From: Kaiparowitsia implicata GSE-PSE-MK54-09C
Lineage (GTDB): Bacteria > Cyanobacteriota > Cyanobacteriia > Elainellales > Elainellaceae
Direction of reading: 5' to 3'
DNA: 64,000 nt
Assembly: GCA_019359435.1 (NCBI GenBank)
Contig: JAHHHI010000056.1
Coordinates: 151,423-215,422, forward strand
Shown: positions 9,533-18,527 of the stretch, in pieces
Layout of the letters: the number at the start of each line of letters is the position of its first letter
How positions within the stretch are numbered: the stretch's first letter is position 1
Program-made: the position numbers and the translations under genes
The notes under the pieces: generated by a model
What the model saw: the letters and a program-made list of their open reading frames with translations, nothing else
Told to the model about the DNA's origin: nothing
Database searches by the model: none

Positions 9533-9577
9533 AAACGATTTGAGGCACCCCGCATTGCGGAGTGCCTCAAATCGTTT
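9533..9577. terminator. Long near-perfect hairpin, possible bidirectional terminator
   Basis: Arms AAACGATTTGAGGCAC and GTGCCTCAAATCGTTT (16 bp each, perfect) enclose a further CCGCA/TGCGG stem. Located between the lyase and the convergent zinc-ribbon gene. It has A-rich and T-rich outer arms as expected for termination in both directions. It could also be a solitary repeat element. Confidence 0.55.
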
Positions 9578-9633
9578 CAACCTAAACTGAATTACCCAAA
9601 CTAAGGATATTTGCAAACCCCTTAGTCTTCGAG

Positions 9634-10014
9634 TTAGTCTTCGAGCTGGGCAGAGGGGACTTCAATCGCAGATACATCTACCGTGCCCGGCGGCGTCACC
9701 CGCAGAAACTGCCCGCCTTCTATCTTGAGCACCTCGCTACAGTTGGGGCAGCGAATTTGAGCATTGTTAATTCCGATAGACGGGGTTCCACAGACCGGGC
9801 ACTGATCTTCTACAACATTGCGTCGCAACCACCAGCGAAACCCTAACACTGCAATCACTGGGGCCACCAACAGCAAAACCATCAATGCCAAAAAAGACTT
9901 TACCAACCAGCCCAGCCCAATAGACCCCAGCAGCCAAATTACGGCAAAAATGGCTATCCAGCTCCCAAGCCCAGATAGATTCAATTGCAATTTAGAAAAC
10001 TGAGGATGATTCAT
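9634..10014 (-). CDS. Membrane protein with C-terminal zinc ribbon, unknown function
   Basis: A 126-residue protein. Residues 18-63 form two adjacent hydrophobic helices. These are followed by a basic patch (RWWLRR) and a zinc ribbon with two CxxC pairs, CPVC and CPNC, about 20 residues apart. The tail is acidic. The domain order suggests a small inner-membrane or thylakoid protein with the zinc ribbon in the cytoplasm. I do not recognise a characterised family. Convergent with the C-S lyase gene and separated from it by hairpins. Confidence 0.7.
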   Translation of the reverse strand: MNHPQFSKLQLNLSGLGSWIAIFAVIWLLGSIGLGWLVKSFLALMVLLLVAPVIAVLGFRWWLRRNVVEDQCPVCGTPSIGINNAQIRCPNCSEVLKIEGGQFLRVTPPGTVDVSAIEVPSAQLED

Positions 10015-10152
10015 TGCAACCTCCTACGGGCAAGGGCATAATCACGAATGTTCGATTCATACTATCAGCATACCGAGACAACCCCACCTCGCCCAGGACA
10101 GATCTCCGAACTCAGCCCATAAATCGAAAACTTAACTGCATTTTGACTTACT

Positions 10153-11349
10153 TTAAGCTTGCGAGGAAAGAATATTCTGCAGGCGATCGCCAAATGCGGC
10201 TTGACCGAACTGGGCGATCGCCCGCTGCCTTAACCATTGGCCATCACAGCGGCGATCGCCCTCACCCCCCTGCTGCCGCACGTCCAACTCCGCGAGCACA
10301 TTGATGCAGGCATCTGCCACCGCTGCCACATCCCGATGGGGCACTCGCCATCCCAACTCCCCATCCATTAAGGGATCAGCCGATCCATCTGCATCGCCCG
10401 ACACCACAGGCACCCCGCAGGCCATCGCTTCTAGATACACAATGCCAAACCCTTCCTGCGACGGCATCACATACAGATCGGCTAAGCGGTAATGCTCCAC
10501 CAAGTCAGCCACGGGAACAAACCCTGCAAAGACCACGCGATCAGCAACCCCTAGCGATGCCGCCAACTCGGCCAGCCGTGGCTGATCGTTGCCCCGCCCA
10601 ATCACCAAGTATTTAACCGTAGGGTAATGCTGAACGATCTGGGGCAGCGCTCGCAGGGTCATATCTACCCCCTTGTATGGGTCACCCACCCACAGCCGCG
10701 CTACGGTAAGCAGCACCCGACACCCAGCCAGTCCGTAGCGGTCTAACAGTTGTGGAGAGGCTGTCCCTTGACTGTAGCGATCGCCGTCTACCATACACGG
10801 CAGTCGATAGACCCGCTGCGGTGAAACTTTGTTGTTATGGCAGAGGCGATCGCCCGTATAGCGGCTAATTGTCCATACCTGGCTAGCACCCCGCAAGGCC
10901 CAGCGATAGACCAGCGGCAGGGGATTCCACACCTCTTTCCCATAGGTCATCACCGCATACCGCAACCGCAACAGCCACGCCATCAGCCCGACCACTGGGG
11001 CTAGGTTAATATGTCCACACACTACTAAGCCGGGATGCGTGGCCCGCAGATGCTGCCACAGAGCGCTCATCATCCGCACCCGATCTACCGCAGGGTTTCG
11101 AGTTTTAAACCCCACAAACTGGATCTCGTGACCCCAGGGGCAGGTCGGTGGGCGATCGCCATCCCGCAGCGCCAACACTGTAATTGGACGGTGGGCCTGC
11201 ACAGTAGTACAAGTGCGGAGCACATCCTGCACGTAGGACTGAATCCCCCCTTCATGGCCAAACACTTCCAAAAACACAAATGTAATCGGTGCATCCTTCC
11301 GAAAGGAAGACTCTGGCTTGCGCTGACCTGCATAGGATGCCGCCATCAA
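10153..11349 (-). CDS. Glycosyltransferase family 4 (GT-B fold)
   Basis: A 398-residue GT-B glycosyltransferase. The N-terminal acceptor domain contains the GHEGGIQSYV glycine-rich loop. The C-terminal donor domain has LLTVARLW..GDPYKGVD, VIGRG and the E-x7-E signature EGFGIVYLE (Glu299, Glu307), followed by MACGVPVV. Such enzymes move a sugar from a nucleotide donor to exopolysaccharide, lipid or small-molecule acceptors; neither substrate can be named here. Its start overlaps the stop of the upstream anti-sigma-type ATPase by 4 bp, so the two genes are translationally coupled. Confidence 0.9.
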   Translation of the reverse strand: MMAASYAGQRKPESSFRKDAPITFVFLEVFGHEGGIQSYVQDVLRTCTTVQAHRPITVLALRDGDRPPTCPWGHEIQFVGFKTRNPAVDRVRMMSALWQHLRATHPGLVVCGHINLAPVVGLMAWLLRLRYAVMTYGKEVWNPLPLVYRWALRGASQVWTISRYTGDRLCHNNKVSPQRVYRLPCMVDGDRYSQGTASPQLLDRYGLAGCRVLLTVARLWVGDPYKGVDMTLRALPQIVQHYPTVKYLVIGRGNDQPRLAELAASLGVADRVVFAGFVPVADLVEHYRLADLYVMPSQEGFGIVYLEAMACGVPVVSGDADGSADPLMDGELGWRVPHRDVAAVADACINVLAELDVRQQGGEGDRRCDGQWLRQRAIAQFGQAAFGDRLQNILSSQA

Positions 11350-11909
11350 CGATGCACCTCAGACCGGCTTGTAGCAAGGGACGTATGATGCTTCACCAGC
11401 CATAGACAATTACCACCCTGGCGACAGCGTTGATACTCGGCCTGGTCTGCAAGACGACGTAGCAAAAACCAACCATATCCACCCAATCGCAGCGTCCCTG
11501 GAGCGGGCTCTTTCAGGGTGTTAGGGTCAAACGGTTCGCCGTGATCCCAGATCCGAATTTCAATTCGGTCGTCCCACAGCGCCAAATCAATTTTAATTTC
11601 TGTATCAGCAGGCAAGGATTTATGGGCATGGCGCACCGCGTTCGAAAAGCCTTCTACCAAAGCTAACTGCATCGGATAGGCTTGCTGTTTCAACCAAACC
11701 AGGCGACACCCGCTCCGAGCGCAAAATTGCTGAAACCAATCCTCAATAGAGTTGAGGACTCGCAAATCACTACGAACAACCAAACTTGTTTGACGATACA
11801 CAAGCAGATCGAAAACGCTAAGGGGCGTGCAGCTAGATACAGTAGAAGACCCAAGGATGAGGACTAAGGCGCACAATACCCTACGCCCTGAACAAAAACA
11901 TCGCCACAT
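11346..11909 (-). CDS. Anti-sigma regulatory factor, HATPase_c domain (RsbW-like)
   Basis: From about residue 44 the protein is a compact GHKL ATPase: the N box VEGFSNAVRHAHK, then IRIWDHGEPFDP (G1-box Asp) and a GGYGWFLLRRLAD lid region. This is the RsbW/SpoIIAB type used in partner-switching control of sigma factors. The first 40 or so residues look unlike the family and include a hydrophobic stretch, so the true start may be internal, for example GTG 11801 or TTG 11783. There is no clear ribosome binding site to decide. The stop overlaps the glycosyltransferase start, a pairing that suggests control of surface sugar synthesis. Confidence 0.78.
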   Translation of the reverse strand: MWRCFCSGRRVLCALVLILGSSTVSSCTPLSVFDLLVYRQTSLVVRSDLRVLNSIEDWFQQFCARSGCRLVWLKQQAYPMQLALVEGFSNAVRHAHKSLPADTEIKIDLALWDDRIEIRIWDHGEPFDPNTLKEPAPGTLRLGGYGWFLLRRLADQAEYQRCRQGGNCLWLVKHHTSLATSRSEVHR

Positions 11910-12441
11910 CAGGATGTCTTTTAACCATTTACATCCCTACGTGCAACAGATCAAGGCAGCAGTCTAAAGGAACAGTCGACTGCAAAACAAACTATTTGAC
12001 ATGCGAAATCGGGCTTGAGTAGATATAGCGATCTCGCCACTCTCCTAGTCCGCGCAGCATCCAGTTAAAGGCACCCCATACACAGATTACCTGGGCTAAA
12101 CCCAACGTGCAACAGCACAGTTTGGCTTGATACTAGGGGCTGTCATCAATTAGCCTCTGATATCCCAGAAATCAACAGTCACACCCCCTAGCCTGGTTTT
12201 TGGGTCGAGCGTGGCAACGCTCATAGCATAAGACGTTTGGTTGGAATTGATGACACGCCCCAGCCCCGTGCTTAAAACCAAACCCAAATTCACAACACCT
12301 CAAAAAACAAAGACCCTGAATGGCCAATGCAAGCAAACGCCATCCAAGATCTTCAATTTAAGTCGCCAGAAAAGGCTCTAGCTAGAATCCTAAGGACAAC
12401 CTGGGTTCAGGATTGGAGCAATCCCTCGACCAAACTTAAGC
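11910..12441. other. Non-coding stretch between the ATPase gene and petD, with one MITE
   Basis: No convincing gene. The stretch contains a family 2 MITE copy (12133-12263) and otherwise unremarkable sequence. The petD 3' end lies at its right edge. No classical terminator was recognised after petD. Confidence 0.6.
12133..12263 (+). repeat. MITE family 2, copy 1
   Basis: A 131-bp element. The left end is CTAGGGGCTGTCATCAATT and the right end, on the opposite strand, is GGGGCGTGTCATCAATT. The interior carries CGTGGCAACGCTCATAGCA, shared with copies at 36842-36974 and 43844-43974. The left flank is CTAG; the right flank is CCAG, so the target duplication has decayed by one base. No open reading frame, so non-autonomous. 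Confidence 0.85.
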
Positions 12442-12924
12442 CTAAAACAAGCCTAGGGTTAAGGATTTGTCAATGGGCAGCGTAGCACCAATGCCAAGCC
12501 AAAGCGTCACTACAGTACCAAACAAGAACACGCTGGTTGCCACAGGGCGACGAAACGGATTCTGAAATTTGTTCACGTTCTCAATGAACGGGATCAACAT
12601 CAAGCCCAAGGGAATTGCAGATTGCAGCGCCACACCCAATAGCTTATTGGGCACAACTCGTAGAATTTGGAAAGCGGGATACAGATACCACTCTGGCAAA
12701 ATCTCAAGCGGCGTAGCAAACGGATTAGAAGGCTCACCCACTAATGCGGGGTCAAGAACCGCAAGCGCTGTAACGCAGGCGATCGTCCCGAGAATCACCA
12801 CCGGGAAAATGTAAAGAAGGTCGTTAGGCCAAGCGGGCTCACCATAGTAGTTGTGACCCATGCCTTGCTTAAGCTTTTCGCGCAGAGCTGGGTCACTCAA
12901 GTCCGGCTTTTTAATCGTTGCCAT
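12442..12924 (-). CDS. petD: Cytochrome b6-f complex subunit IV
   Basis: A 160-residue protein, the standard length for PetD. It begins [12 protein letters not shown] and has three membrane helices. The PEWY quinol-oxidation motif is present in [15 protein letters not shown]. PetD and cytochrome b6 form the quinone-binding core of the b6-f complex in the thylakoid membrane, passing electrons from plastoquinol to plastocyanin or cytochrome c6. It lies 153 bp downstream of petB on the same strand, the usual petB-petD operon. Confidence 0.98.
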   Translation of the reverse strand: MATIKKPDLSDPALREKLKQGMGHNYYGEPAWPNDLLYIFPVVILGTIACVTALAVLDPALVGEPSNPFATPLEILPEWYLYPAFQILRVVPNKLLGVALQSAIPLGLMLIPFIENVNKFQNPFRRPVATSVFLFGTVVTLWLGIGATLPIDKSLTLGLF

Positions 12925-13077
12925 AGTACAAGTGCTCTCCTTATCGTTAAAGGCCGACTCGCTTTCGCCTGTCAGCCAGTGGTCATCGCTGCTGTGGATA
13001 GCTGAGTTGGCGAGCGGCAGTCTAGAGACTCACTCCCAACCTATCAACAACAGCCTAAATCAAAATCATTGCAAGGC

Positions 13078-13746
13078 TTAAAGAGGCCCAGAAATACCCT
13101 GCTTGCGAATCATCAGGAAGTGCATCAGCATAAACACGGCGATCGCCCAAGGCAATACAAACGTGTGCAGGCTATAGAAACGAGTCAACGTGGCCTGACC
13201 AACACTTGTACCACCGCGAATAAACTCGGTCATCAAGGAGCCGACCACTGGAATCGCTTCAGGCACACCAGACACAATCTTGACAGCCCAGTAGCCGACC
13301 TGATCCCAAGGGAGAGAGTAGCCTGTTACCCCAAAGGAAACAGTGATCACCGCCAGAATAACGCCAGTCACCCAAGTCAACTCACGGGGCTTCTTGAAAC
13401 CACCGGTTAGGTAAACCCGGAACACGTGCAGAATCATCATCAGCACCATCATGCTGGCAGACCAGCGATGGATAGAACGAATCAACCAGCCGAAGCTGAC
13501 CTCATTCATCAGGTACTGAACTGACGCGAACGCCTCAGTCACACTGGGTTTGTAATAAAAGGTCATCGCAAACCCAGTGGCGAACTGGATGACGAAGCAC
13601 GTCAGCGTGATGCCGCCCAAGCAATAAAAGATATTTACGTGGGGAGGAACGTATTTGCTGCTGATGTCATCAGCTAGCGCCTGGATTTCCAGCCGTTCCT
13701 GAAACCACTGATAGGTCTTTGAGTCAGTTACTTGCTTAGTAAACAT
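13078..13746 (-). CDS. petB: Cytochrome b6
   Basis: The start [16 protein letters not shown] at 13746 gives 222 residues, the family length. An upstream in-frame extension of 18 residues is not conserved and is rejected. Four membrane helices carry the haem-ligating histidines (in [21 protein letters not shown] and the HTFVLPW region). The early cysteine in NIFYCLGG should bind haem cn covalently. It is the first gene of petB-petD and is divergent from ctpA across about 250 bp holding both promoters. Confidence 0.98.
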   Translation of the reverse strand: MFTKQVTDSKTYQWFQERLEIQALADDISSKYVPPHVNIFYCLGGITLTCFVIQFATGFAMTFYYKPSVTEAFASVQYLMNEVSFGWLIRSIHRWSASMMVLMMILHVFRVYLTGGFKKPRELTWVTGVILAVITVSFGVTGYSLPWDQVGYWAVKIVSGVPEAIPVVGSLMTEFIRGGTSVGQATLTRFYSLHTFVLPWAIAVFMLMHFLMIRKQGISGPL

Positions 13747-13996
13747 GAAGCGAGAATTCCAAGCTATGTTGCTATTTCTAACGAATGTAACACAGCCCAA
13801 TAGCTTTTTGACAGCAGGAAAAGGCTTTTCACCATTGGGCTTGACCGCATCTTCTGAATCGGGTCAAGACTCTGTTGAGTGCCTGAAATTTTATTAATTT
13901 TGTTTAAATATGCTGAGAATGCTGAGATTAATAAACCAAGGGATGCGATCCCGACGACCCTAGCGCATCCTCAGCGATGCCGTTTAAGATGAGCGT

Positions 13997-15253
13997 ATGA
14001 GAAATCACGTCACGTCTGCTATCCGCATCGGTCTACTGCTGTTGCTGCCGTTGGTCTTTGGGTTTACGACCTGGGCAACCGATGCAAGTGCCTTTACCGA
14101 AGAACAGCGCTTGTTGAGCGAGGTGTGGCGGCTGGTAGACCGAGCCTATGTGGATGACACCTTTAATCACCAAAACTGGTGGCTCGTCCGGCAGCGAGCG
14201 TTGAAGCAACCGCTCCAAACCAGGGACGATACCTATGGCGCTATTCAGAAAATGCTGGCGAGCCTAGACGATCCCTATACTCGCCTGCTGAAGCCAGACC
14301 AATACCGCAGCTTGCAGACCAATACCTCAGGAGAGTTGACGGGTGTAGGGCTACAGATTACCCAAGATGCTGATACTGGGGCATTGAGCGTGATTGCCCC
14401 TATTGACGGGTCGCCTGCTGCAACCGCAGGGCTGCAAGCGCGCGATCGCATCCTCAAAATCAACGGGGTGTCTACTGTAGAGTTGACCTTAGACGAAGCG
14501 GCAGAGCGGATGCGAGGGCCAGTTGGAAGTCAGGTCACGTTAACCATTGCCCGAGACGGGGTAGCTGACCAAGACGTGACGCTACGGCGCGATCGCATTA
14601 CCCTAAACCCGGTCTATGCTGATTTGAGAATGCAAGCTGATCAGGCACTGGGCTACATCCGACTGACTCAGTTCAACGCTAACGCCGCCGCAGAAGTCGC
14701 CCATGCGATCGATCGGCTAGACCATCAGGGTGCTGAAAGCTTTGTGCTAGATTTGCGAAACAATCCAGGTGGGCTGCTGCAAGCAGGCATCGACATTGCT
14801 CAGCTTTGGCTCAACCAAGGAACGGTGGTTTATACCGTGAACCGGGATGGCATTCAAGATAGCTTTACGGCCTTGGGACGGGCGCTGACAGATAAGCCGT
14901 TGGCGGTGCTGGTGAACCAGGGAACGGCCAGTGCCAGCGAGATTCTAGCCGGGGCATTGCAAGATAACGGTCGCGCCCGACTGATTGGTGAACGCACCTT
15001 TGGCAAGGGATTGATTCAGTCGCTCTTTTCGCTATCTGACGGGTCTGGGTTAGCCGTCACTATTGCTCGGTATGAGACACCCAACCATCACGATATTAAT
15101 AAGCTGGGGATTATGCCGGATGAAGTGGTGCCGTTTGAGCCGATCGCCCGCAGCCAGATTGGGGCAGACGATGACCCCCAATATTTAGCGGCAGCGGAGT
15201 GGCTGAGCAAACAGTCTGCCTCTCTTGTCGCATCGTCTGTTCCTGCGTTGTGA
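13997..15253 (+). CDS. ctpA: Carboxyl-terminal processing protease (S41)
   Basis: A 418-residue protein with an N-terminal signal peptide (hydrophobic residues about 9-30, cleavage near the ASAF region), a PDZ domain (about residues 110-200, GVGLQI...GLQARDRILKING) and an S41 protease domain. Catalytic Ser312 in TASASE and Lys337 in FGKG are 25 residues apart, the spacing of D1-processing proteases and Prc. The likely job is maturation of the photosystem II D1 protein C-terminus on the lumenal side. The divergent arrangement with petB-petD is a known cyanobacterial neighbourhood. Paralogues CtpB and CtpC exist, so the letter is chosen from context. Confidence 0.88.
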   Translation: MRNHVTSAIRIGLLLLLPLVFGFTTWATDASAFTEEQRLLSEVWRLVDRAYVDDTFNHQNWWLVRQRALKQPLQTRDDTYGAIQKMLASLDDPYTRLLKPDQYRSLQTNTSGELTGVGLQITQDADTGALSVIAPIDGSPAATAGLQARDRILKINGVSTVELTLDEAAERMRGPVGSQVTLTIARDGVADQDVTLRRDRITLNPVYADLRMQADQALGYIRLTQFNANAAAEVAHAIDRLDHQGAESFVLDLRNNPGGLLQAGIDIAQLWLNQGTVVYTVNRDGIQDSFTALGRALTDKPLAVLVNQGTASASEILAGALQDNGRARLIGERTFGKGLIQSLFSLSDGSGLAVTIARYETPNHHDINKLGIMPDEVVPFEPIARSQIGADDDPQYLAAAEWLSKQSASLVASSVPAL

Positions 15254-15346
15254 GCCAGCTTGCGGAATGGTTGGTCAGTGGATCGGGGTAGGTTTTTAAC
15301 CTATAGGCTTCAATGAACTAGCTCGGCGAACTGTAGGGTGAGTGAA

Positions 15347-16606
15347 ATGGTTGCTAAGAGTCGCACATATCACGACCCGCTGCACGGCGCAATTGTGCTA
15401 GATTGCCGCGACCCGATCGAAGCCCTAATCATTCAGCTGATTGATACACCAGAGTTTCAGCGGTTGCGTCGGATTCGGCAGTTGGGGGTGGCTGGGCTCA
15501 CGTTTCATGGCGCTGAAAGCTCGCGGTTTACCCATTCGCTAGGGGTGATGGCGATTGCCCGCCGCGCCTTCGATCACGTTGTTCAGGGCCATCCAAATTT
15601 AGCCCCCTATCGAGCTGCGGTGCTCTGTGGGGGGCTGCTGCATGACATTGGGCATGGCCCTTTTAGCCACACCTGCGAAGATATTTTTGGCAGCCAGCAC
15701 GAGCACTGGACGCTGCGAATTTTGGCCGAATCCCTGCCGGTGCGGCAGTTGCTGGATGGACATGATCCACAACTGCTGCATCAGCTAGAGCAGATTTACA
15801 CCAAACAACACCCTATCCCACTGGTGTGGCAGTTGGTGTCTAGCCAGTTGGACTGCGATCGCCTCGATTATCTGATGCGCGATAGCTATTTCACCGGGGC
15901 TTCCTACGGCAGGCTAGATCTCGATCGCATCTTAATGGCGCTTAACTACGACCCTGATAGCCAGCAGCTCGTGGTGGCAAACAAGGGGCTCGCAGCCATT
16001 GAGCATTACCTGATCGTGCGCTACTTTATGTATGCTCAGATTTATAATCATGCCAAAAACATTGCGGCTACATGGCAGTTGGGGCAAGCCTTTCAGCGTG
16101 CGCGCGAGCTGTATCGTGCAGGGCAGATCTTAGCCGATGAGACGGTGTCAGCCTGGCTAGCGGGCAATTGCGATCATCTGCCTTTAGAGCACTATCTCGC
16201 CGCAGACGATGGCGTGTTTTTCTATCACTTACAGCGATGGCAGGACCATTCTGATCCCGTGTTAGCGGATTTATGTCGCCGTTTTGTGAACCGCAACCTG
16301 TTTAAAGCGACGGAGGTGAGTGCGATCGCCCCAGCCCAGCAGACTGAGCTGCTGCAAATGCTGCACCACAAGCTAGAACAGATAGGATTTGTGCCCGGTT
16401 ACTACAGCACCATCTGCCAAACTTCTAGTAGTGGCTATACGCTCTATCAGCGCGGTATCAAGCTGCTCACACCCCAGGGTCTGCAAGAAATCAGCGAGCG
16501 ATCGCCCCTGGTTAAAACCCTAACTCAACCCCTCAATCGCACTTGGCTCGTCTATCCTGCAGAGTTTCCGGTATCTCCCTTACTTGCGCCCTTGCTCAAC
16601 CCATGA
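15347..16606 (+). CDS. HD-domain phosphohydrolase (dGTPase-like)
   Basis: About 419 residues. The opening YHDPLHGAIVLD and the metal site motifs HSLGVMAIARR and LLHDIGHGPFSHTCE place it in the HD superfamily of SAMHD1/dGTPase-like hydrolases. A later DCDRLDYLMRDS supplies the final metal-ligating aspartate. Substrates in this group are usually dNTPs or other nucleotides, but no member of this subgroup identifies the substrate here. ATG 15347 is chosen because TAGGGTGAG sits about 6 nt upstream; a GTG at 15338 is possible. Monocistronic between ctpA and the bilin lyase. Confidence 0.88.
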   Translation: MVAKSRTYHDPLHGAIVLDCRDPIEALIIQLIDTPEFQRLRRIRQLGVAGLTFHGAESSRFTHSLGVMAIARRAFDHVVQGHPNLAPYRAAVLCGGLLHDIGHGPFSHTCEDIFGSQHEHWTLRILAESLPVRQLLDGHDPQLLHQLEQIYTKQHPIPLVWQLVSSQLDCDRLDYLMRDSYFTGASYGRLDLDRILMALNYDPDSQQLVVANKGLAAIEHYLIVRYFMYAQIYNHAKNIAATWQLGQAFQRARELYRAGQILADETVSAWLAGNCDHLPLEHYLAADDGVFFYHLQRWQDHSDPVLADLCRRFVNRNLFKATEVSAIAPAQQTELLQMLHHKLEQIGFVPGYYSTICQTSSSGYTLYQRGIKLLTPQGLQEISERSPLVKTLTQPLNRTWLVYPAEFPVSPLLAPLLNP

Positions 16607-16731
16607 AGCAACATTCCCGCACCCAACCAGGCAGGCAACTTAACAGGAAGACAACGCAGACTTAAAATGCCAGAGGCGTGATCCCCGGTGATATAAGATG
16701 AGTAAAAGAATCGATCCCAGGTTCATCCGCC

Positions 16732-17322
16732 ATGACTCACGCAACCGATATTGCAACCTTGGCTCGCTGGATGGCGGCAGATTTCAGCAACCAAGCGCAA
16801 GCTTTTGAAAACCCACCGTTTTTCGCCCATATTCGGGTCTGCATGCGCCCATTGCCTCTAGACCTTCTATCAGGTGTGGGGCTTTTTGTGGAGCAAGCTT
16901 ACGATTTCACCCTAAATGATCCCTATCGTCTGCGGGTATTGAAGCTAATTCTGACGGGCGATCGCATCGAGATCGAAAACTATACCGTGAAAGATGAAAC
17001 AGAGTTTTATGGCGCATCTCGCGATGTGCTGCGATTGACGAACCTGACTGCCGATCATCTCCAAAAGCTACCCGGCTGCAACATGATTGTGGAATGGACA
17101 GGGCACAGCTTTAAAGGCTACGTAGAACCCGGAAAAGCCTGCAAAGTCATCCGAAAAGGTCAGGAAACCTACCTCGATAGCGAATTTGAAATCGACGCTG
17201 ATCACTTTATCAGCCTTGACCGAGGGCGCGATCCCAGCACGGATGAGCATGTATGGGGGTCAGTAGCCGGGCCGTTTCACTTTGTCCGCTGGGCCAGTTT
17301 TGCGGACGAGGTGAGCATCTAG
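16732..17322 (+). CDS. cpcT: Chromophore lyase CpcT/CpeT
   Basis: A 196-residue protein of the T-type phycobiliprotein lyase family. It begins ATLARWMAADFSNQAQAF and contains the family features VEQAYDF, PYRLRVLKL and the GC(N)MIVEW region ahead of the beta-barrel end. T-type lyases attach phycocyanobilin to cysteine 153 of the phycocyanin beta-subunit (CpcT) or phycoerythrobilin in CpeT. No other phycobilisome gene is in the window, so the substrate choice is inferred from the commonness of CpcT. Stand-alone gene, 223 bp before the metallothionein. Confidence 0.85.
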   Translation: MTHATDIATLARWMAADFSNQAQAFENPPFFAHIRVCMRPLPLDLLSGVGLFVEQAYDFTLNDPYRLRVLKLILTGDRIEIENYTVKDETEFYGASRDVLRLTNLTADHLQKLPGCNMIVEWTGHSFKGYVEPGKACKVIRKGQETYLDSEFEIDADHFISLDRGRDPSTDEHVWGSVAGPFHFVRWASFADEVSI

Positions 17323-17435
17323 CGACACCTCCTAGATGCTCTCAAAGCTCAAGCTTGCACCAGATGACACGGCGAATTCTGCCTCAGAACGCCGTGTCAT
17401 CCTATCGGGGTTGAATCGAAAGAATGCAGACAAAA

Positions 17436-17459
17436 ACATCTGAATGTATGTTCAGATGT
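17436..17459 (+). promoter_or_regulatory. SmtB/ArsR-type operator upstream of the metallothionein
   Basis: A perfect 9-bp inverted repeat, ACATCTGAA-6-TTCAGATGT. It fits the 12-2-12 operator architecture of SmtB family zinc sensors (TGAA...TTCA core). It lies 87 bp before the smtA start codon, close to a plausible promoter. No smtB gene is adjacent. Confidence 0.75.
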
Positions 17460-17545
17460 TATAGTAAAAGTACTTCAACTGGATGCAGAAGTGTGGAATT
17501 TCCATAGTTCTGGTTCCACCCAGGTTACTCACAAAGGAGACTCCC

Positions 17546-17710
17546 ATGGCAACCGTGACTCAAATGAAATGCGCCTGCGAACCTTGTCTCTGCGTCGTTC
17601 ATCTCGAAGATGCAGTGCACAAAGATGGTAAGCACTACTGCAGTGAAGCCTGCGCCGAGGGCCATCCAAACGGCCATGGCGATTGTGGGCACACTGGCTG
17701 TAGCTGCTAA
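17546..17710 (+). CDS. smtA: Bacterial metallothionein SmtA
   Basis: A 54-residue protein with nine cysteines (9, 11, 14, 16, 32, 36, 47, 52, 54) and histidines 40 and 49. This is the ligand set of Synechococcus SmtA, which binds four zinc ions in one cluster. The KHYCSEACAEGH segment forms the zinc-finger-like half. It buffers zinc and cadmium in the cytosol. ATG 17546 has AAAGGAGA 8 nt upstream; an in-frame upstream extension is rejected. Expression is likely repressed by an SmtB-type sensor through the operator at 17436-17459 and induced by zinc. Followed by two hairpins. Confidence 0.95.
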   Translation: MATVTQMKCACEPCLCVVHLEDAVHKDGKHYCSEACAEGHPNGHGDCGHTGCSC

Positions 17711-17817
17711 TAAAATCGTGAGTTGGGGAGACGCTTGCGTCCTCTATAGAGCTAACGTTGATAGAACCGTCAATTTGAGAGTGCCATTTCAGCTTTGCCT
17801 TGCGGAGCTGAAATGAC

Positions 17818-17858
17818 AAAAACTTACGCCCTTTGCTTTGCAGAGGGCGTAAGTTTTT
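17818..17858. terminator. Bidirectional rho-independent terminator after smtA
   Basis: Arms AAAAACTTACGCCCT and AGGGCGTAAGTTTTT (15 bp, perfect) give a T run on both strands. It sits between smtA (+) and the convergent NTF2-like gene (-). A second, weaker hairpin, TTTCAGCT/AGCTGAAA (17787-17813), precedes it. Confidence 0.85.
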
Positions 17859-17903
17859 ACATTGGTTAACTGTTTGCCTAGCATTGTGAAATGCGTTTGC
17901 ACC

Positions 17904-18356
17904 TTAACGCATGAGTGGACTGCCGTGATGGTGAATCAAGAACCATGACGCTCCCATTCGCTCAAACACATTGGTGGCGATAGATTTAGCCTCTAGGCGA
18001 CGGGCACCCACCACCTGCATAATAGACTCCACTACCACCACCACAGCGAGACTGCCGGAGATTTCCGAAGACTTCACTTGCACATCCACCTCAAGATAGT
18101 GAGTGTTGTGAAAAATCTGTTCCCAAGAGTCGTGGATATTGTCCCATCCCATCAAAACGCCGCGCCCAGGGTGAACACATAGACACCCCGTTCCCTTAGA
18201 CCACACCTCGCTCATGGCGTCGATGCTGCGCTTTTCAAATGCTCGATAGAAGGCTTCGTTGGCGGCTAAGACTGCATCAATGCCCTGTCTAATATCCCGT
18301 TCAATGTTTCTCATGCTTTCGTCCGGCAACCTGCCTGATGCATTGTCAGAAGGCAC
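17904..18356 (-). CDS. Nuclear transport factor 2 (SnoaL-like) family protein
   Basis: Up to 150 residues, with an NTF2-like cone fold: an N-terminal helix (AVLAANEAFYRAFEKRSID), then the conserved strand pattern VWSKGTGCLCVHPG, GWDNIHDSWEQIF, and a final WFLIHHHGSPL strand. The most likely start is either the ORF start at 18356 or the internal Met at the MRNIERDIRQG segment. Members are often of unknown function; the cavity could bind a small ligand. Convergent with smtA across a terminator and 78 bp downstream of the probable petL, with which it may be co-transcribed. Confidence 0.75.
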   Translation of the reverse strand: MPSDNASGRLPDESMRNIERDIRQGIDAVLAANEAFYRAFEKRSIDAMSEVWSKGTGCLCVHPGRGVLMGWDNIHDSWEQIFHNTHYLEVDVQVKSSEISGSLAVVVVVESIMQVVGARRLEAKSIATNVFERMGASWFLIHHHGSPLMR

Positions 18357-18434
18357 CGCCTGTGAGCGATCGCCCTCTAACTATCGGGATCTGTCTCACA
18401 GGACTTATCCCATCTGCCTTCAATGTGAACGGGA

Positions 18435-18527
18435 CTAGATCATCTTGATGCTTCGCAGCACAAAATACATGCCAAAAGCAGCCCCAGCCGCGCCAACCAA
18501 AATCACCAAATATAAGACTGATGCCAT
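18435..18527 (-). CDS. petL: Probable cytochrome b6-f complex subunit PetL
   Basis: A 30-residue single-helix protein, MASVLYLVILVGAAG..., ending FVLRSIKMI. A hydrophobic helix closed by a basic ending of the type (L/I)(K/R)SIK(L/M)I matches PetL, the small peripheral subunit that stabilises the b6-f complex (length about 30-32 residues in cyanobacteria). AGGAG lies 9 nt upstream of the ATG. It is away from petBD, as is usual for petL. Another small photosystem peptide is the alternative, but the C-terminus favours PetL. Confidence 0.68.
   Translation of the reverse strand: MASVLYLVILVGAAGAAFGMYFVLRSIKMI

Noticed and set aside
9368..9604. 78-codon frame after the C-S lyase
   Set aside because: It is built across three hairpins that look like terminators or repeats, so the open frame is incidental.
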